Source: an uncultured Christensenella sp.
Lineage (GTDB): Bacteria; Bacillota; Clostridia; Christensenellales; UBA3700
Direction of reading: 5' to 3'
Length of the DNA: 64,000 nt
Assembly (NCBI GenBank): GCA_910584635.1
Contig: CAJUBA010000001.1
Coordinates: forward strand, 248,001 to 312,000
In this document: positions 7,875-17,900 of the stretch, piece after piece
How the letters are laid out: each line of letters opens with the position of its first letter
How positions within the stretch are numbered: position 1 is the stretch's first letter
Notes under the pieces: model-generated
The model's database searches: none
Told to the model about the DNA's origin: nothing
What the model saw: the letters and a program-made list of their open reading frames with translations, nothing else
Program-made: the position numbers and the translations under genes

Positions 7875-8369
7875 CTATCTTATCGTAAACAAGCCGCTCA
7901 TTCTTGCCGTCTGCGCATGAGTAAGCGCGACAGCCAAACCGTCGGCGGCGTCGTCGGGTTTCGGCGTTGCTTTGAGATTAAGCAACCTCGTTACCATAAA
8001 CTGAATTTGCTTTTTCTCCGCCTTTCCGTATCCCGTAAGCGCCTGCTTTATCTGCAAGGGTGTATACTCGTACATTTTCAAATTCTTTTGAGTACACGCA
8101 AGAAGAATTACTCCTCTTGCCTGCGCCACATTTATGCCCGTCGTAATATTAGTATTGAAAAACAGTTCTTCTATAGCGATACAGTCAGGCTGATATTTTT
8201 CTATCAGAGAAATCATCCCGTCATATATTTTAGTCAGTCTGATAGGTACGCTGTCTTCTTTGGGTGTATTTATTACTCCGCAATCAATCGCTCTGCTAGC
8301 GCTTTTTTGCGTTTCAATCACGCCGTAACCCACTATCGCAAGTCCCGGGTCAATGCCTAATATTATCAT
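7875..8369 (-). CDS. ruvC: crossover junction endodeoxyribonuclease RuvC
   Basis: A 164-residue Holliday junction resolvase. The four acidic catalytic residues of the RNase H-like fold are visible: Asp in ILGIDPGLA, Glu in AIEELFF, and two Asp in KPDDAADGLAVAL. The start overlaps the proA stop in an ATGA arrangement. RuvC cuts the junction that RuvAB migrates, and all three lie in one operon. Confidence 0.97.
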   Translation of the reverse strand: MIILGIDPGLAIVGYGVIETQKSASRAIDCGVINTPKEDSVPIRLTKIYDGMISLIEKYQPDCIAIEELFFNTNITTGINVAQARGVILLACTQKNLKMYEYTPLQIKQALTGYGKAEKKQIQFMVTRLLNLKATPKPDDAADGLAVALTHAQTARMSGLFTIR

Positions 8370-9610
8370 TTTCTTATTTGACCGTTGCCGGCAACAATAT
8401 ATTTTTCGCTCGTAAGTTGTTCCAATCCCAATGGACCTCTCGCGTGCAATTTTTGAGTCGATATTCCTATTTCCGCGCCGAAACCGTATTCAAATCCGTC
8501 GGTAAATCTGGTTGAAGCGTTTGTATACACGCAACCTGCGTCTACCATACCGGTAAAAATTTCCATAACGCTCTCGTCTTTGGACACTATCGCCTCGCTA
8601 TGTTTCGTGCCGTTAGCGTTGATTCTGTCTATCGCTTCAACGTAGTCTTTAACGACTTTTACTGTCAAAATATAGTCTTCTCTTTCCGTCTTATAATCTT
8701 CGTCGCTGGCGGGATTAACGCCTTTTACTATAGAACAAGTCTTTTCGCAACCGTTGATTTTGCAACCGTCGTTCATAAGTCTGTTCAGCATTTTAGGAAG
8801 AAATTTTTCCGCGATTTCTTCGTCGACAAGCAATTGCTCTGCAGCGTTACATACGGATACTCTCTGCATTTTAGCATTGTAAACTATATTTTCAGCCATA
8901 TCCAAATCTGCGGTTTTCTCTACGTATACATGACAGTTTCCTCCCGACGAAGCGATAACCGGTATTTGTGAATTCATAAGCACGAACTTTTTAAGTTTAT
9001 CGCTACCTCTCGGAATAATCACGTCTATATATTTTGACTGTTGCAACATATCGAAAGTCGCCTGTCTGTCGACATTGTCTATAAAGCCGACAAAGTTTTT
9101 GTCAAAGCCGCATTTTTCAATCGCCTCTCCGATTATCTCAAACAAACGTCGGTTGGAATTTATCGCTTCTTTTCCGCCTTTGAGTATTACGCCGTTTCCC
9201 GATTTTATACAAAGCGAAGCAACGTCGACCGTAACGTTCGGACGGGATTCGTAAATCACGCCGATAACTCCGAGCGAGGCTCTCACTTTCTTAAAATGCA
9301 GTCCGTTTGGCATAGTCCATTCTCTTACTACTTTGCCGACGGGATCGTCAAGGGCGACGACTTGTCTTACCCCTTCCGCCATAAGGTCTATTCTCTCGTC
9401 CGTCAAAGTGAGTCTGTCTATCATCGCTTCGGACAAAACTCCCTTTGCGTTAGCGATATCGACTGCGTTGGCTTTTTTAATGCTTTCTCTCTGCTCCTCG
9501 ATACCATCCGCTATAGACAGCAATATCTTGTTCTTCTCTTCGCTTTTGCAAGACGCCAATTTATACGAAGCGTTTCTTGCGCATGAGCAGATTTTTTCTA
9601 TTTCCATCAT
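8366..9610 (-). CDS. proA: glutamate-5-semialdehyde dehydrogenase (gamma-glutamyl phosphate reductase)
   Basis: A 414-residue enzyme that reduces gamma-glutamyl phosphate to glutamate semialdehyde in proline synthesis. It has the aldehyde dehydrogenase-like core with LGVIGVIYESRPNVT, GNGVILKGGKEA and the catalytic cysteine in RVSVCNAAEQLL. The C-terminal HARGPLGLEQL motif is typical of ProA. The start overlaps the yebC stop (ATGATG), and the end overlaps ruvC. Its usual partner proB (glutamate 5-kinase) is not in this window. Finding proA inside a DNA-repair operon is odd and is noted in the findings. Confidence 0.97.
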   Translation of the reverse strand: MMEIEKICSCARNASYKLASCKSEEKNKILLSIADGIEEQRESIKKANAVDIANAKGVLSEAMIDRLTLTDERIDLMAEGVRQVVALDDPVGKVVREWTMPNGLHFKKVRASLGVIGVIYESRPNVTVDVASLCIKSGNGVILKGGKEAINSNRRLFEIIGEAIEKCGFDKNFVGFIDNVDRQATFDMLQQSKYIDVIIPRGSDKLKKFVLMNSQIPVIASSGGNCHVYVEKTADLDMAENIVYNAKMQRVSVCNAAEQLLVDEEIAEKFLPKMLNRLMNDGCKINGCEKTCSIVKGVNPASDEDYKTEREDYILTVKVVKDYVEAIDRINANGTKHSEAIVSKDESVMEIFTGMVDAGCVYTNASTRFTDGFEYGFGAEIGISTQKLHARGPLGLEQLTSEKYIVAGNGQIRK

Positions 9611-10347
9611 TCTTCCTCTTCCTCGTCCAACTCTGCATTATGATATACGTTCTGAACGTCGTCGTTATCTTCCAACATATCGAGCAATTTAAGTACTTTC
9701 GCTTGAGCGTCCGCGTCAGGTTTCACCGTATTATTAGGAATCCTATCGACGTCAGCCGACAAAATTTTAAGCGTTCCCTGCTTTTCGAGATTTTCTCTTA
9801 CGCTGCCCAACGCAGTAGGATCGGTATATATTTCAAATACGTCTCCGTCATTTAGAATATCTTCCGCTCCGCAATCAAGCGCAGTCATCATAAGATCGTC
9901 TTCATCTACGCCTTCCGCGTCTACTACGATAACGCCCTTTGTTTCGAACATATACGAAACGCATCCGCTCGTACCCATCGCCCCTCCGCATTTATCGAAA
10001 TGGTGTCTTATATCGCCTGCGGTACGGTTTTTATTATCGGTCAGCGTTTCGACGATAACCGCAACTCCACCCGCTCCGTAACCTTCGTAGATATTTTCTT
10101 CGTAGTTTACAGCGTTGAGTTCGCCGCTTGCTTTTTTGATACCTCTTTCGATATTGTCGTTAGGCATATTATTGGCTTTTGCTTTCGCTATAACATCTCT
10201 AAGTCTTGCGTTGGAATTAGGATCCGGTCCGCCTTGTTTTACAGCAACCGCTATTTCTCTGCCGATTTTAGTAAACACGCTCGCTCTCTTGGCGTCGCTC
10301 TTACCTTTCTTATTTTTGATATTTGCCCACTTGCTATGTCCGGACAT
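9607..10347 (-). CDS. yebC: YebC/PmpR-family protein (transcription or ribosome rescue factor)
   Basis: A 246-residue protein with the diagnostic N-terminus MSGHSKWANIKNKKG and the internal YEGYGAGGVAVIVE and THFDK-like segments of the YebC family. Members have been described as DNA-binding regulators, and more recently as factors that relieve ribosome stalling on proline-rich stretches. The C-terminus ends in a run of Glu. A strong GGAGGG site precedes the ATG, and it is the first gene of the ruv operon. The link between YebC, proline-rich translation and the adjacent proA gene is suggestive but unproven. Confidence 0.95.
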   Translation of the reverse strand: MSGHSKWANIKNKKGKSDAKRASVFTKIGREIAVAVKQGGPDPNSNARLRDVIAKAKANNMPNDNIERGIKKASGELNAVNYEENIYEGYGAGGVAVIVETLTDNKNRTAGDIRHHFDKCGGAMGTSGCVSYMFETKGVIVVDAEGVDEDDLMMTALDCGAEDILNDGDVFEIYTDPTALGSVRENLEKQGTLKILSADVDRIPNNTVKPDADAQAKVLKLLDMLEDNDDVQNVYHNAELDEEEEE

Positions 10348-10378
10348 AACTACCCTCCGAAAAAATTTTTACATAAAT

Positions 10379-10407
10379 ATTTTATAATAATAATATTTTT
10401 TTTGCAA
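10379..10407 (-). promoter_or_regulatory. candidate promoter of the yebC-proA-ruvCAB-queA operon
   Basis: On the minus strand TTGCAA (10407-10402), a 17-base spacer and TAAAAT (10384-10379) form a plausible sigma-A promoter about 32 bases before the yebC start. The transcript would carry the GGAGGG ribosome site. Confidence 0.6.
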
Positions 10408-10442
10408 GTAAATTTACCGACTGTCAAAAATTTAACTCAATT

Positions 10443-10465
10443 AAAAAAGCGAACCAATGTTCGCT
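10443..10465 (-). terminator. rho-independent terminator after ruvX
   Basis: Hairpin GCGAAC-ATTG-GTTCGC followed by six T on the minus strand, just past the ruvX stop. Confidence 0.9.
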
Positions 10466-10470
10466 CAATA

Positions 10471-10875
10471 TCATTCTCTGTCCAAATAGGACTGCAATAT
10501 TATAGTCGCGGCTATCTTATCGATGACCTTTTTTCTTTTATCTCTTCTCATCCCTCCCTCGATAAGCATCTCTTCCGCTACCACGGTAGTAAGTCTTTCA
10601 TCCTCATATTCAATCTTTGCCTGAATTAAAGGCTGCAATTTTTCTGCGAAAGCCTTGGTTTTCTCTACTCTTTCGCCCTCGCTTCCGTCCATATTAAGAG
10701 GAAGACCGAAAACAACCACGTCGATTTTATAGTATTTTACTAGGTCCGCAATATATTGCAAATCTTTTTCTTCGTTAATTCTTTTGTAAGTTTCCAATCC
10801 CGTAGCGATTATTCCGCTCTCGCTGACCGCGATACCGCTGCGGGCGTCGCCGAGATCTATTGCCAAATATTTCAT
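10471..10875 (-). CDS. ruvX: RuvX/YqgF-family nuclease (putative Holliday junction resolvase)
   Basis: A 134-residue RNase H-like protein with the family motifs YLAIDLGDARSGIAV at the start, VVFGLPLNMDGSEGER in the middle and YEDERLTTVVAEE with the later acidic residues (KVIDKIAATIIL). Members take part in pre-16S rRNA processing or Holliday junction resolution. I chose the ATG at 10875, because the longer TTG start would place translation inside the promoter. There is no ribosome binding site. A -10 box GATAAT lies 6 bases upstream of the ATG, so the mRNA is probably leaderless. It is transcribed alone between the ABC exporter and yebC. Confidence 0.93.
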   Translation of the reverse strand: MKYLAIDLGDARSGIAVSESGIIATGLETYKRINEEKDLQYIADLVKYYKIDVVVFGLPLNMDGSEGERVEKTKAFAEKLQPLIQAKIEYEDERLTTVVAEEMLIEGGMRRDKRKKVIDKIAATIILQSYLDRE

Positions 10876-10881
10876 ACAATT

Positions 10882-10910
10882 ATTATCCGTCTGTTTAGTT
10901 CTTTTGTCAA
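10882..10910 (-). promoter_or_regulatory. leaderless-type promoter of ruvX
   Basis: TTGACA (10910-10905), 17-base spacer, GATAAT (10887-10882), then 6 bases to the ATG at 10875. Transcription would start at or within one base of the start codon. No Shine-Dalgarno sequence is present. Confidence 0.75.
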
Positions 10911-10915
10911 GCAAA

Positions 10916-10945
10916 TACGCGACGTCAAGACGCCGCGTATATTTT
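10916..10945 (-). terminator. hairpin after the ABC permease, probable terminator
   Basis: Minus-strand stem ATACGCG/CGCGTAT extended by CGTC/GACG, 16 bases past the permease stop. The T tail is short (TTTG), so termination may be weak. It lies directly before the -35 box of ruvX. Confidence 0.55.
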
Positions 10946-10960
10946 ATCTGCTAATTTCTT

Positions 10961-12658
10961 TTACTCTATATTACGCAACATAGCGTCTTCGTCATAAGTA
11001 TAAATTGACTTTGTAATCAACAGATATATACCGCTGACAGCCATTGTAATAACCATATAGATAGCGGCGATAATATATTGATTAAGTTGCGAAAGAAATA
11101 TACCGACCATCATAGATCCGAACATAGTTATAAGTCCGGGTATAAAAGCCAAAAACATAGGAACAACCGACGAAAAATTATTTTTAACTATTTCCTGTAT
11201 ATTCTTCCAATGAATGTTAGGTTTTTTCAAATCGCGATATACGCAAAATCTGTTGCTTGCATACGCGTAAAGCATACTGGACGCCAAGAATCCTAGAACA
11301 TACAGAACGTTCATGCCTTTGACAAACGCTAGCGCAAGCGCGCTTAACCCAGCCGTAATAATAGCGAACGTAAGTCCAGTTTTTATTTTCGCCGCGATAA
11401 TATCTTTTGTAGATACAGGCATTGTTTTATACATGAGTACGCCTTCGCCGTCGCGGGAAAAAGCAAGTATGCTTGCGGTATTACTGGAAAGCATAAGCCT
11501 AATAATAAGTTCCGCAATACCAACGCCCAATACAGGTCCGATTTCATTTATTCCGCTTTGCATAGAACAAATAAAGAAGATGAGAATCGGAGGCAGCACG
11601 CACATCATACCCGCTTGTATCAGCATAGTATTGTTTTTCAATACGGAAAACAAATCTTTCTTGAAAAGCGCGTTTTTGACATCAAGTTGTTTTGCCGTTT
11701 TACTTTTTGAATTGGATTTGCTTACTCCTCCGCCTTCCAAAGCGCCGGAAGCCAATTTATTATACTGCCATGAAGCGAGTAAACTTCCCAATAGCGCCAA
11801 TGCAAGAACTATTCCAACGAACGCCATCGAATATCCGAAGCCGGTCAAAGCAGACGTCGATACCATTGCCTTAGCCAAAAAATAAGTATGGAACGAATAC
11901 TTTCCTACCCCTGTCAAAGACGGTAAAATTGTTTTATATATTTGAGAAATATCGCCTTGGTCTTCTAGCATTTCCTCATCAAAAACATCTCCGCTCGGCG
12001 GCGCAACGTTGTTGCTATTCAACATTATAGGCAAATAAATCGCTATATAAATTGCCGCAACCATAACTATTGCAAGTATCGCGCCCAATATCGGTCTTTT
12101 TTTGAAATAATTCATTATTTTCATTATCGGATACGATACAAGCGCAATTACCAGTATTGCCATAAGCGGCAAAAGCACCGTTGCGGGAATAATCAATATT
12201 ATCATACCCGCAGTAATTCCGACGGCAGAATTTGCCATTGCGACAAGCGCTACGATTGATACCGGAATTATAGTTATTGCAGACAGTATGAGTTCATAAA
12301 GAGCAATAGCAATCATTTTCGCCCAAAATACGCCCACCGTTCTTATAGGCAACGTAAATAAAAACTCATTGTCTTTACTGTAAAACATTATATTGATATA
12401 GATGAAAAGCGAAAAGAATATCGTCAGCAACTGGCTCATAAGGAAAACTGTGGAAAGCATTTCCGCAAGATAACCTTCCGTTACGGCGGCAGAAATCAAT
12501 CCGTACGCCCCGATTAGAATCAAAATATACGGTATTCCGAAACTAATCGCTATAGCGACAAGTATGCCGATAAATTTCTTTTTTTCTTTATCGCTTTCAA
12601 AATTTGGAACAAAAGTATTCTTTATTATTCGTTTTGTCAACGCACCGAATGCAGTCAT
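10961..12658 (-). CDS. ABC-2 type transporter permease
   Basis: A 565-residue polytopic membrane protein with roughly twelve hydrophobic segments, in two halves separated by a hydrophilic loop near residues 310-335 (GGGVSKSNSKSKTAKQ). It pairs with the ATPase gene immediately upstream; 9 bases separate them. The family is an ABC-2-like exporter permease of unknown substrate. The motif YKTMPVSTKDIIAAK in the second half is typical of Firmicutes permeases of this kind. The start has AGAGGTGG upstream. No substrate can be assigned. Confidence 0.85.
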   Translation of the reverse strand: MTAFGALTKRIIKNTFVPNFESDKEKKKFIGILVAIAISFGIPYILILIGAYGLISAAVTEGYLAEMLSTVFLMSQLLTIFFSLFIYINIMFYSKDNEFLFTLPIRTVGVFWAKMIAIALYELILSAITIIPVSIVALVAMANSAVGITAGMIILIIPATVLLPLMAILVIALVSYPIMKIMNYFKKRPILGAILAIVMVAAIYIAIYLPIMLNSNNVAPPSGDVFDEEMLEDQGDISQIYKTILPSLTGVGKYSFHTYFLAKAMVSTSALTGFGYSMAFVGIVLALALLGSLLASWQYNKLASGALEGGGVSKSNSKSKTAKQLDVKNALFKKDLFSVLKNNTMLIQAGMMCVLPPILIFFICSMQSGINEIGPVLGVGIAELIIRLMLSSNTASILAFSRDGEGVLMYKTMPVSTKDIIAAKIKTGLTFAIITAGLSALALAFVKGMNVLYVLGFLASSMLYAYASNRFCVYRDLKKPNIHWKNIQEIVKNNFSSVVPMFLAFIPGLITMFGSMMVGIFLSQLNQYIIAAIYMVITMAVSGIYLLITKSIYTYDEDAMLRNIE

Positions 12659-12667
12659 AATCCACCT

Positions 12668-13456
12668 CTACGCGGAAAATTCGTCTTTACCGAACTTTTC
12701 GTCTAATCGTTCTCCGCCTTGTACGCTCGAATCAGTAACCGAAATAAAGAACTCTTCAAGGGAATTATCCTCATTGTTCGCTCTTATCTCATCCATTGAT
12801 CCGCTTACTATGAGTTTGCCTTTGTCTATTATCGCTACTCTGTCGCAAAGTTTTTCGACAACTTCTATAATATGCGACGAAAACAGAACGCTATTGCCTT
12901 CTTTGCAATGTTCCCTCATCAGTTCTTTAAGATTATAAGCGCTCTTCGGGTCTAGCCCTGTTAGCGGTTCGTCAAGTATCCAAAGTTTAGGATTGTGAAT
13001 CAACGCGCCGATAATACAAATTTTCTGCTTCATACCGTGAGAATATCCGCCGACAGGTTTATTTACTACGTCGGTCAATTCGAAAAGTTCCAAATACTTC
13101 TCCGCTCTCGCCTTCCTATCGTTGAGTCCGACTCCGTATATATCAGCCATAAAATTTATATATTCATTGGCTGTCATCGTTTCGTAAAGAAAATGATTGT
13201 CTGGAACGTATCCGATATTCTTTTTAGCAGAAATAGGATTGTCATGCAAATCATATCCGCAAATCGATACGTTTCCTTCATTAAACGGCAGCGCGCCAGT
13301 GATACATTTTATTGTAGTACTTTTTCCCGCTCCGTTAGGTCCTAAAAAAGCAAAAAGTTCTCCTTCGCTCACTTCAAAACACAAGTCTTTTACCGAGTAT
13401 TTATCGTTGCCTTTATACTTTTTGCTCAAATTCGTAATTGTTAAAATATTATTCAT
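12668..13456 (-). CDS. ABC transporter ATP-binding protein
   Basis: A 262-residue ATPase with Walker A GPNGAGKSTT (about residues 39-48), the Q-loop region, signature GYSHGMKQK, Walker B LWILDEPLTGLDP and the switch His in FSSHIIEVVEKL. The signature variant and order are typical of ABC-2 exporters of the drug/lantibiotic type (CcmA/YhaQ-like). It is the first gene of a two-gene operon with the permease, and has a strong GGCGGAGGG site and its own promoter. The substrate is unknown. Confidence 0.93.
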   Translation of the reverse strand: MNNILTITNLSKKYKGNDKYSVKDLCFEVSEGELFAFLGPNGAGKSTTIKCITGALPFNEGNVSICGYDLHDNPISAKKNIGYVPDNHFLYETMTANEYINFMADIYGVGLNDRKARAEKYLELFELTDVVNKPVGGYSHGMKQKICIIGALIHNPKLWILDEPLTGLDPKSAYNLKELMREHCKEGNSVLFSSHIIEVVEKLCDRVAIIDKGKLIVSGSMDEIRANNEDNSLEEFFISVTDSSVQGGERLDEKFGKDEFSA

Positions 13457-13487
13457 ACTATATCCCTCCGCCTTTTGGCTTGGTTTT

Positions 13488-13517
13488 ATTATAAATCCTT
13501 ACTTATTTTTAGGTCAA
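13488..13517 (-). promoter_or_regulatory. promoter of the ABC exporter operon
   Basis: TTGACC (13517-13512), 18-base spacer, TATAAT (13493-13488) on the minus strand, about 30 bases before the ATPase start. The transcript would have a normal leader with a ribosome site. Confidence 0.75.
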
Positions 13518-13591
13518 TAATAATTTTCGGAAAATATTACAAAATTTGTGTAGATTTTACACGAAGATATATGTCGGTATTGATTTTATGG

Positions 13592-13616
13592 AAAAACGGA
13601 CTGTATGCCAGTCTTT
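13592..13616 (-). terminator. rho-independent terminator after rarA
   Basis: Minus-strand hairpin GACTG-GCATA-CAGTC, then CGTTTTT, a few bases past the rarA stop. Confidence 0.75.
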
Positions 13617-13623
13617 CATAATA

Positions 13624-14928
13624 TCAACTCTTTTTATTTTCCGCTTTATTTGCTTTAATATCTTTCGCTCTTACAAGATACTTCTCGAACCCGTTGTCGG
13701 AGGGCTTGTAAAATCTTTCGTTTTTAAGCGTATCGGGAAGATACTGTTGCTCTACCCAACCGCCGAAATCATGCGGATATTTATACCCAGATATTTTTTG
13801 CGCTTTATAGTTCTTATCCATCAAATATGACGGAACTTTATCGTCTTTTCGAGTCGCCACAACTTCTTCTACGGCGTATTTTGCAATAACTACGCTGTTT
13901 GATTTCGGCGCTTCGCAAACGTAAATTATAGCGTTGTAAAGAGGTATCTTCCCTTCGGGAAGACCAATGTTCTGATAAGCCGTAAGCGCGGAAGTAGCCA
14001 CCACCAACGCTTGAGGATCCGCCATACCTACGTCTTCGCTGCTGTGAACAACCAATCGTCTTATTATCAACATAGGGTCGCAACCGGCCTGTATTAGTCT
14101 TTCCGCCCAATAAAGCGCGGCGTCGCTATCACTACCTCTAAGCGATTTGCAAAACGCGGAAAGCATATCGTAATACATATTTTCGTCAATACTCATTGAC
14201 TTTTTCTGCGACGACTGTTCGGCAGTTGTCAAATCTATATTTACCACCCCGTTTTCATCGGGATTCGTACTTTTAGCGGCAAGTTCCAACGCATTCAACG
14301 CATTGCGAAGATCGCCGTCGCTCGCCCATACGAAATGATCCAACGCTTCGTCGTCCACTTTGAGATTCATATTGCCTAGTCCTTTTGACTTGTCGGATAA
14401 AGCGCGAATAAGCGTATTTTTAATATCGGAATCGCTCAAAGGCTTGAATTCAAAAATTCTGCATCTCGATACTATAGCCCTTGTCATTGATACAAACGGA
14501 TTTTCGGTAGTGGAACCTATAAATACTATATGCCCTTTTTCAATCGCTTCAAGCATACAGTCAGACTGCGCTTTATTCCATCTATGACACTCGTCTAAAA
14601 GAAGATATGTTCTTATTCCGTACCGCTCTTTTTCCAAACGCGCGTCTTCTATGACCTTTTTTGCGTCCGCAATGCCCGAAGAAACTGCGTTCAACTTGAC
14701 AAAATTAGACTTAGTAGTATTTGCTATAATATTTGCCAACGTTGTCTTTCCACATCCGGGAGCGCCGTAAAAAATACAACTGCCCAGACTGTCCGTCAGA
14801 ATAGCGCGTCGCAAAAGACTGTTCTTTCCCACTATATGCTCCTGTCCCGCGAATTCGTCCAACGTCGTAGGTCGCATTCTTTCCGCAAGCGGAGCGTTGT
14901 CTTTTTGTATCAAATCAAATAAATTCAT
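13624..14928 (-). CDS. rarA: replication-associated recombination protein RarA (MgsA)
   Basis: A 434-residue AAA+ clamp-loader-like ATPase that acts at stalled replication forks. It has Walker A FYGAPGCGKTTL near residue 54-65, Walker B LLLDECHRW, sensor GSTTENPF, and the C-terminal MgsA tetramerisation part (GCDPMLIIRRLVVHSSEDVG and the late YKYPHDFGGWVEQQYLP). The ATG at 14928 has no ribosome site. A -10 box sits 6 bases upstream, so the mRNA is predicted to be leaderless. It is monocistronic, with its own terminator. Confidence 0.96.
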   Translation of the reverse strand: MNLFDLIQKDNAPLAERMRPTTLDEFAGQEHIVGKNSLLRRAILTDSLGSCIFYGAPGCGKTTLANIIANTTKSNFVKLNAVSSGIADAKKVIEDARLEKERYGIRTYLLLDECHRWNKAQSDCMLEAIEKGHIVFIGSTTENPFVSMTRAIVSRCRIFEFKPLSDSDIKNTLIRALSDKSKGLGNMNLKVDDEALDHFVWASDGDLRNALNALELAAKSTNPDENGVVNIDLTTAEQSSQKKSMSIDENMYYDMLSAFCKSLRGSDSDAALYWAERLIQAGCDPMLIIRRLVVHSSEDVGMADPQALVVATSALTAYQNIGLPEGKIPLYNAIIYVCEAPKSNSVVIAKYAVEEVVATRKDDKVPSYLMDKNYKAQKISGYKYPHDFGGWVEQQYLPDTLKNERFYKPSDNGFEKYLVRAKDIKANKAENKKS

Positions 14929-14934
14929 ATAAAT

Positions 14935-14964
14935 ATTATATATTATTCAATTTAACAAAGTCAA
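14935..14964 (-). promoter_or_regulatory. leaderless-type promoter of rarA
   Basis: TTGACT (14964-14959), 18-base spacer, TATAAT (14940-14935), 6 bases, ATG. The boxes and spacings are identical to those before ftsA. No Shine-Dalgarno sequence exists between the -10 box and the ATG. Confidence 0.8.
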
Positions 14965-14974
14965 TTAATCTCCG

Positions 14975-17900
14975 CTATCTGAAAGTAACCTCGACGTATC
15001 TTTTGCCTAAATCCTGTTGCATTGTAAAAGAAGTATCGCCCTTATAAGTTATCCCGTCAGCCTTAACGCTGTCTTCTACACCTTTGGCAAAACTAATAGT
15101 ATAAACCGTTCCCTTATAACGATATACCAACTTCATGTCTTGCCAATCTCTTAATTTGGGTTTAGCAAAATTCATTTTGTTTCCGCAAATCGTTATTCCA
15201 AGAAAATCTCTTACTATAGTATCGTATAGAATACTTGCAGAACCCGTATACCAACTCCATCCCGCTCTTCCGTAATTATCCTTATTTGAATAAACGTCGC
15301 CGGCAAGAACGTAAGGTTCGCCTTTATAGACGGAAGTTTTCTCTTCATCAACGTTTTTGCTTATCGGATTTATAATATCCAACAAATCATTGGCGTCTAG
15401 TATTCCGTCGGCAGTTTCAATTTTTTCGTCCAACATCGCTACCGCTTTAACAAACCAAACCGCAGCGTGAGTATACTGACCTCCGTTTTCTCTGACTCCC
15501 TTAGGATACGACGAGATATATCCGTAGTAACGCTCCTTTGTCTGCGCGGGAGAAAGCAATTTGATAATTCCCGTTTTCCCATCGACGAGTTCGCCCGCAG
15601 CCTGCAAAGCGTTTCTCTGTTTTTGTCTTGACGAGATATTCGCTATAACGCTCCAACTTTGACATAGCAAATCTTTTGAAAAGTGTTTACAGTCCTTAAC
15701 GCCCAACTCTTCTCCATAGTCGGTAACGGCTCTCATAAAATATCCGTCTTTATAAGCGTTATCAAGCGCGGTTAACAAATTCTCAATATGAGCGATATAT
15801 TTTTGTCTTTGTTCGAAATCGACATACTTGACAAAGTTTCTCAATACATGGACGGCAAACATACTCAGCCACACGCTTTCTCCTTTTCGCTGCATACCTA
15901 TCTCGTTTAGCGCGTCATTCCAATCTCCCCCTCCTATAAGAAGTAAACCGTCTTTGCCGAATACAAGCGCAGAATCTATCGCTCTTTTGATATGCGAAAG
16001 CAAACTTTCGCCTATTCTGCTTCTATCGGGACTTTCCAATCTCGATTCTGCATTAGGTTCAAGCGGTTGTGATACAAGATATTTCTGAACGCTGTTCAAT
16101 ATATCTTTATCTCCCGTAATATCGATATATTCAAACGTCAAAAATGGCAAAAACAGTCTGTCGTCCGTAATCTGCGTACGAACGCCGAAGCAATCGCCAT
16201 GCCACCAATGCTGTACGTCGCCTTCCAAAAATTGATGTTCCGCGCATAGTAAAATGTGTTTTTTTGCTTTATCCGGATCAATATATAACATTGTAAGCAT
16301 GTCCTGCAACTGATCTCTGAATCCTATAGCCCCTCCCGCTTGATAATATCCGCATCTTCCGTTGATTCTTGACGAAATTACCTGATAAGCAAGCCATTTA
16401 TTGAAGAAAATATCAAGGTTCTTGTTATTTGAACACAGTTCAAATTTGTTCAGGTTCTTAAATTTAGACTCCTGTTCAATAATTGCGGGATAAATATTAT
16501 CTACGTCAAAATCTCTTATAAAATTATAATCGGATGAGACGATGATGTTGATCTCAATATTTTTTCCGCTTAAATTACGCGTAACCAACGAATGCGAAGG
16601 ATAATGGAAATTACACTTTCCCTCTCCCAAATTAACGCCTTTATCATCTTTTACGATACAAGATTTATCAGGTATTAAAACGCAATCCACGTTCGTTTTT
16701 ATATAGACGCTTTTTCCGTTTAACGCGTTTGTGATTCTTATTGAATTATCGCTCAACTGCTCGTCAAAAAGCATTTGAGTATATGGCAAGTCGCCAAGCA
16801 TAGCATTTATAGTAAACAGTATTTTTGTATTTATACTGTCTTTTTCTTTTGACAATACTACGCTTATCGCTTTGCCTTCGCCTTCCTTTACAAGACTTTC
16901 TTTTACCTTAAATTGCACACCGTCTATCATTCCGCAAAATTCGCTATAGCCCTGTGAGTGGCGAACATAACCGCCCTCGACCAACCTGTTAATTCTAACC
17001 ATTGAACCAAAATCGACATATACTCCCTCGCAAGGCGTATCGAATACGGGATTATTTTCCCATCTGCTTGCTCTAAACAGATTGCTGTTTCCAAAATAAT
17101 CAAATCCACCGCCGTTTTGCGTTACGATAAAACCTCCTTTCTCTCCGCATATTACGTTTGAATACGGCAAATCAGGCGTTTGAGTTACGATGTAGTCGCC
17201 GTTTTTATCAAAACCGCCCTTTCCTCTTTGGACTTCAATACCTGCGTCAATTTGAGAATAAATGACCGGTCTTTGCGTTGTTCTTTCAGTATATTCAAGT
17301 TCTGGAAATTCGAACAACTGCTTTTCTCCTATATTCGACTCTCCTTTTTTAGGCGGAGTATCAAACACCGCAAAGGCGTTTTCCTTAATCATATTAAGCG
17401 CCCCGCCGTCAAGTCCGTTAAGACGAAGGAATTTAATACAGTCAAGTTGCAATATATCCCCTATATTCGTCAAATCTACAAACGATCTCAGCGTGCTATC
17501 ATTATTCTGGCTTTCCGCCCCATATGCAATTACTAAATTAAATCTTACCGAAGCCATGTTAAGATAAATTGTTGAATATATTAGGTTTTTAAGCATTTCA
17601 TCATGAGAAAAATGCTCAAAGTAAATATATTTTATCGTTTTACTCAATCCCATCGGCAAACTTTCATGTAGATTATCGGCAATAGCGACAAGTTTATCTC
17701 TATCGTAAGGTTTATACAGCACGTTTGTAGCGATACGGCTTATAAGTTCGCTAATCTTTTCGTTTATCTGGTATTTGTAGGTTTTAGAAAGCGTGGTTAG
17801 TCTTGCGCTTTCATAAGAATATTTTGCAAAGTCAATCATGCGACACTGCTCTATATTACTTTTCAACGCCGTCAAGTCGCTATCGTAAAATTTTATGCAA

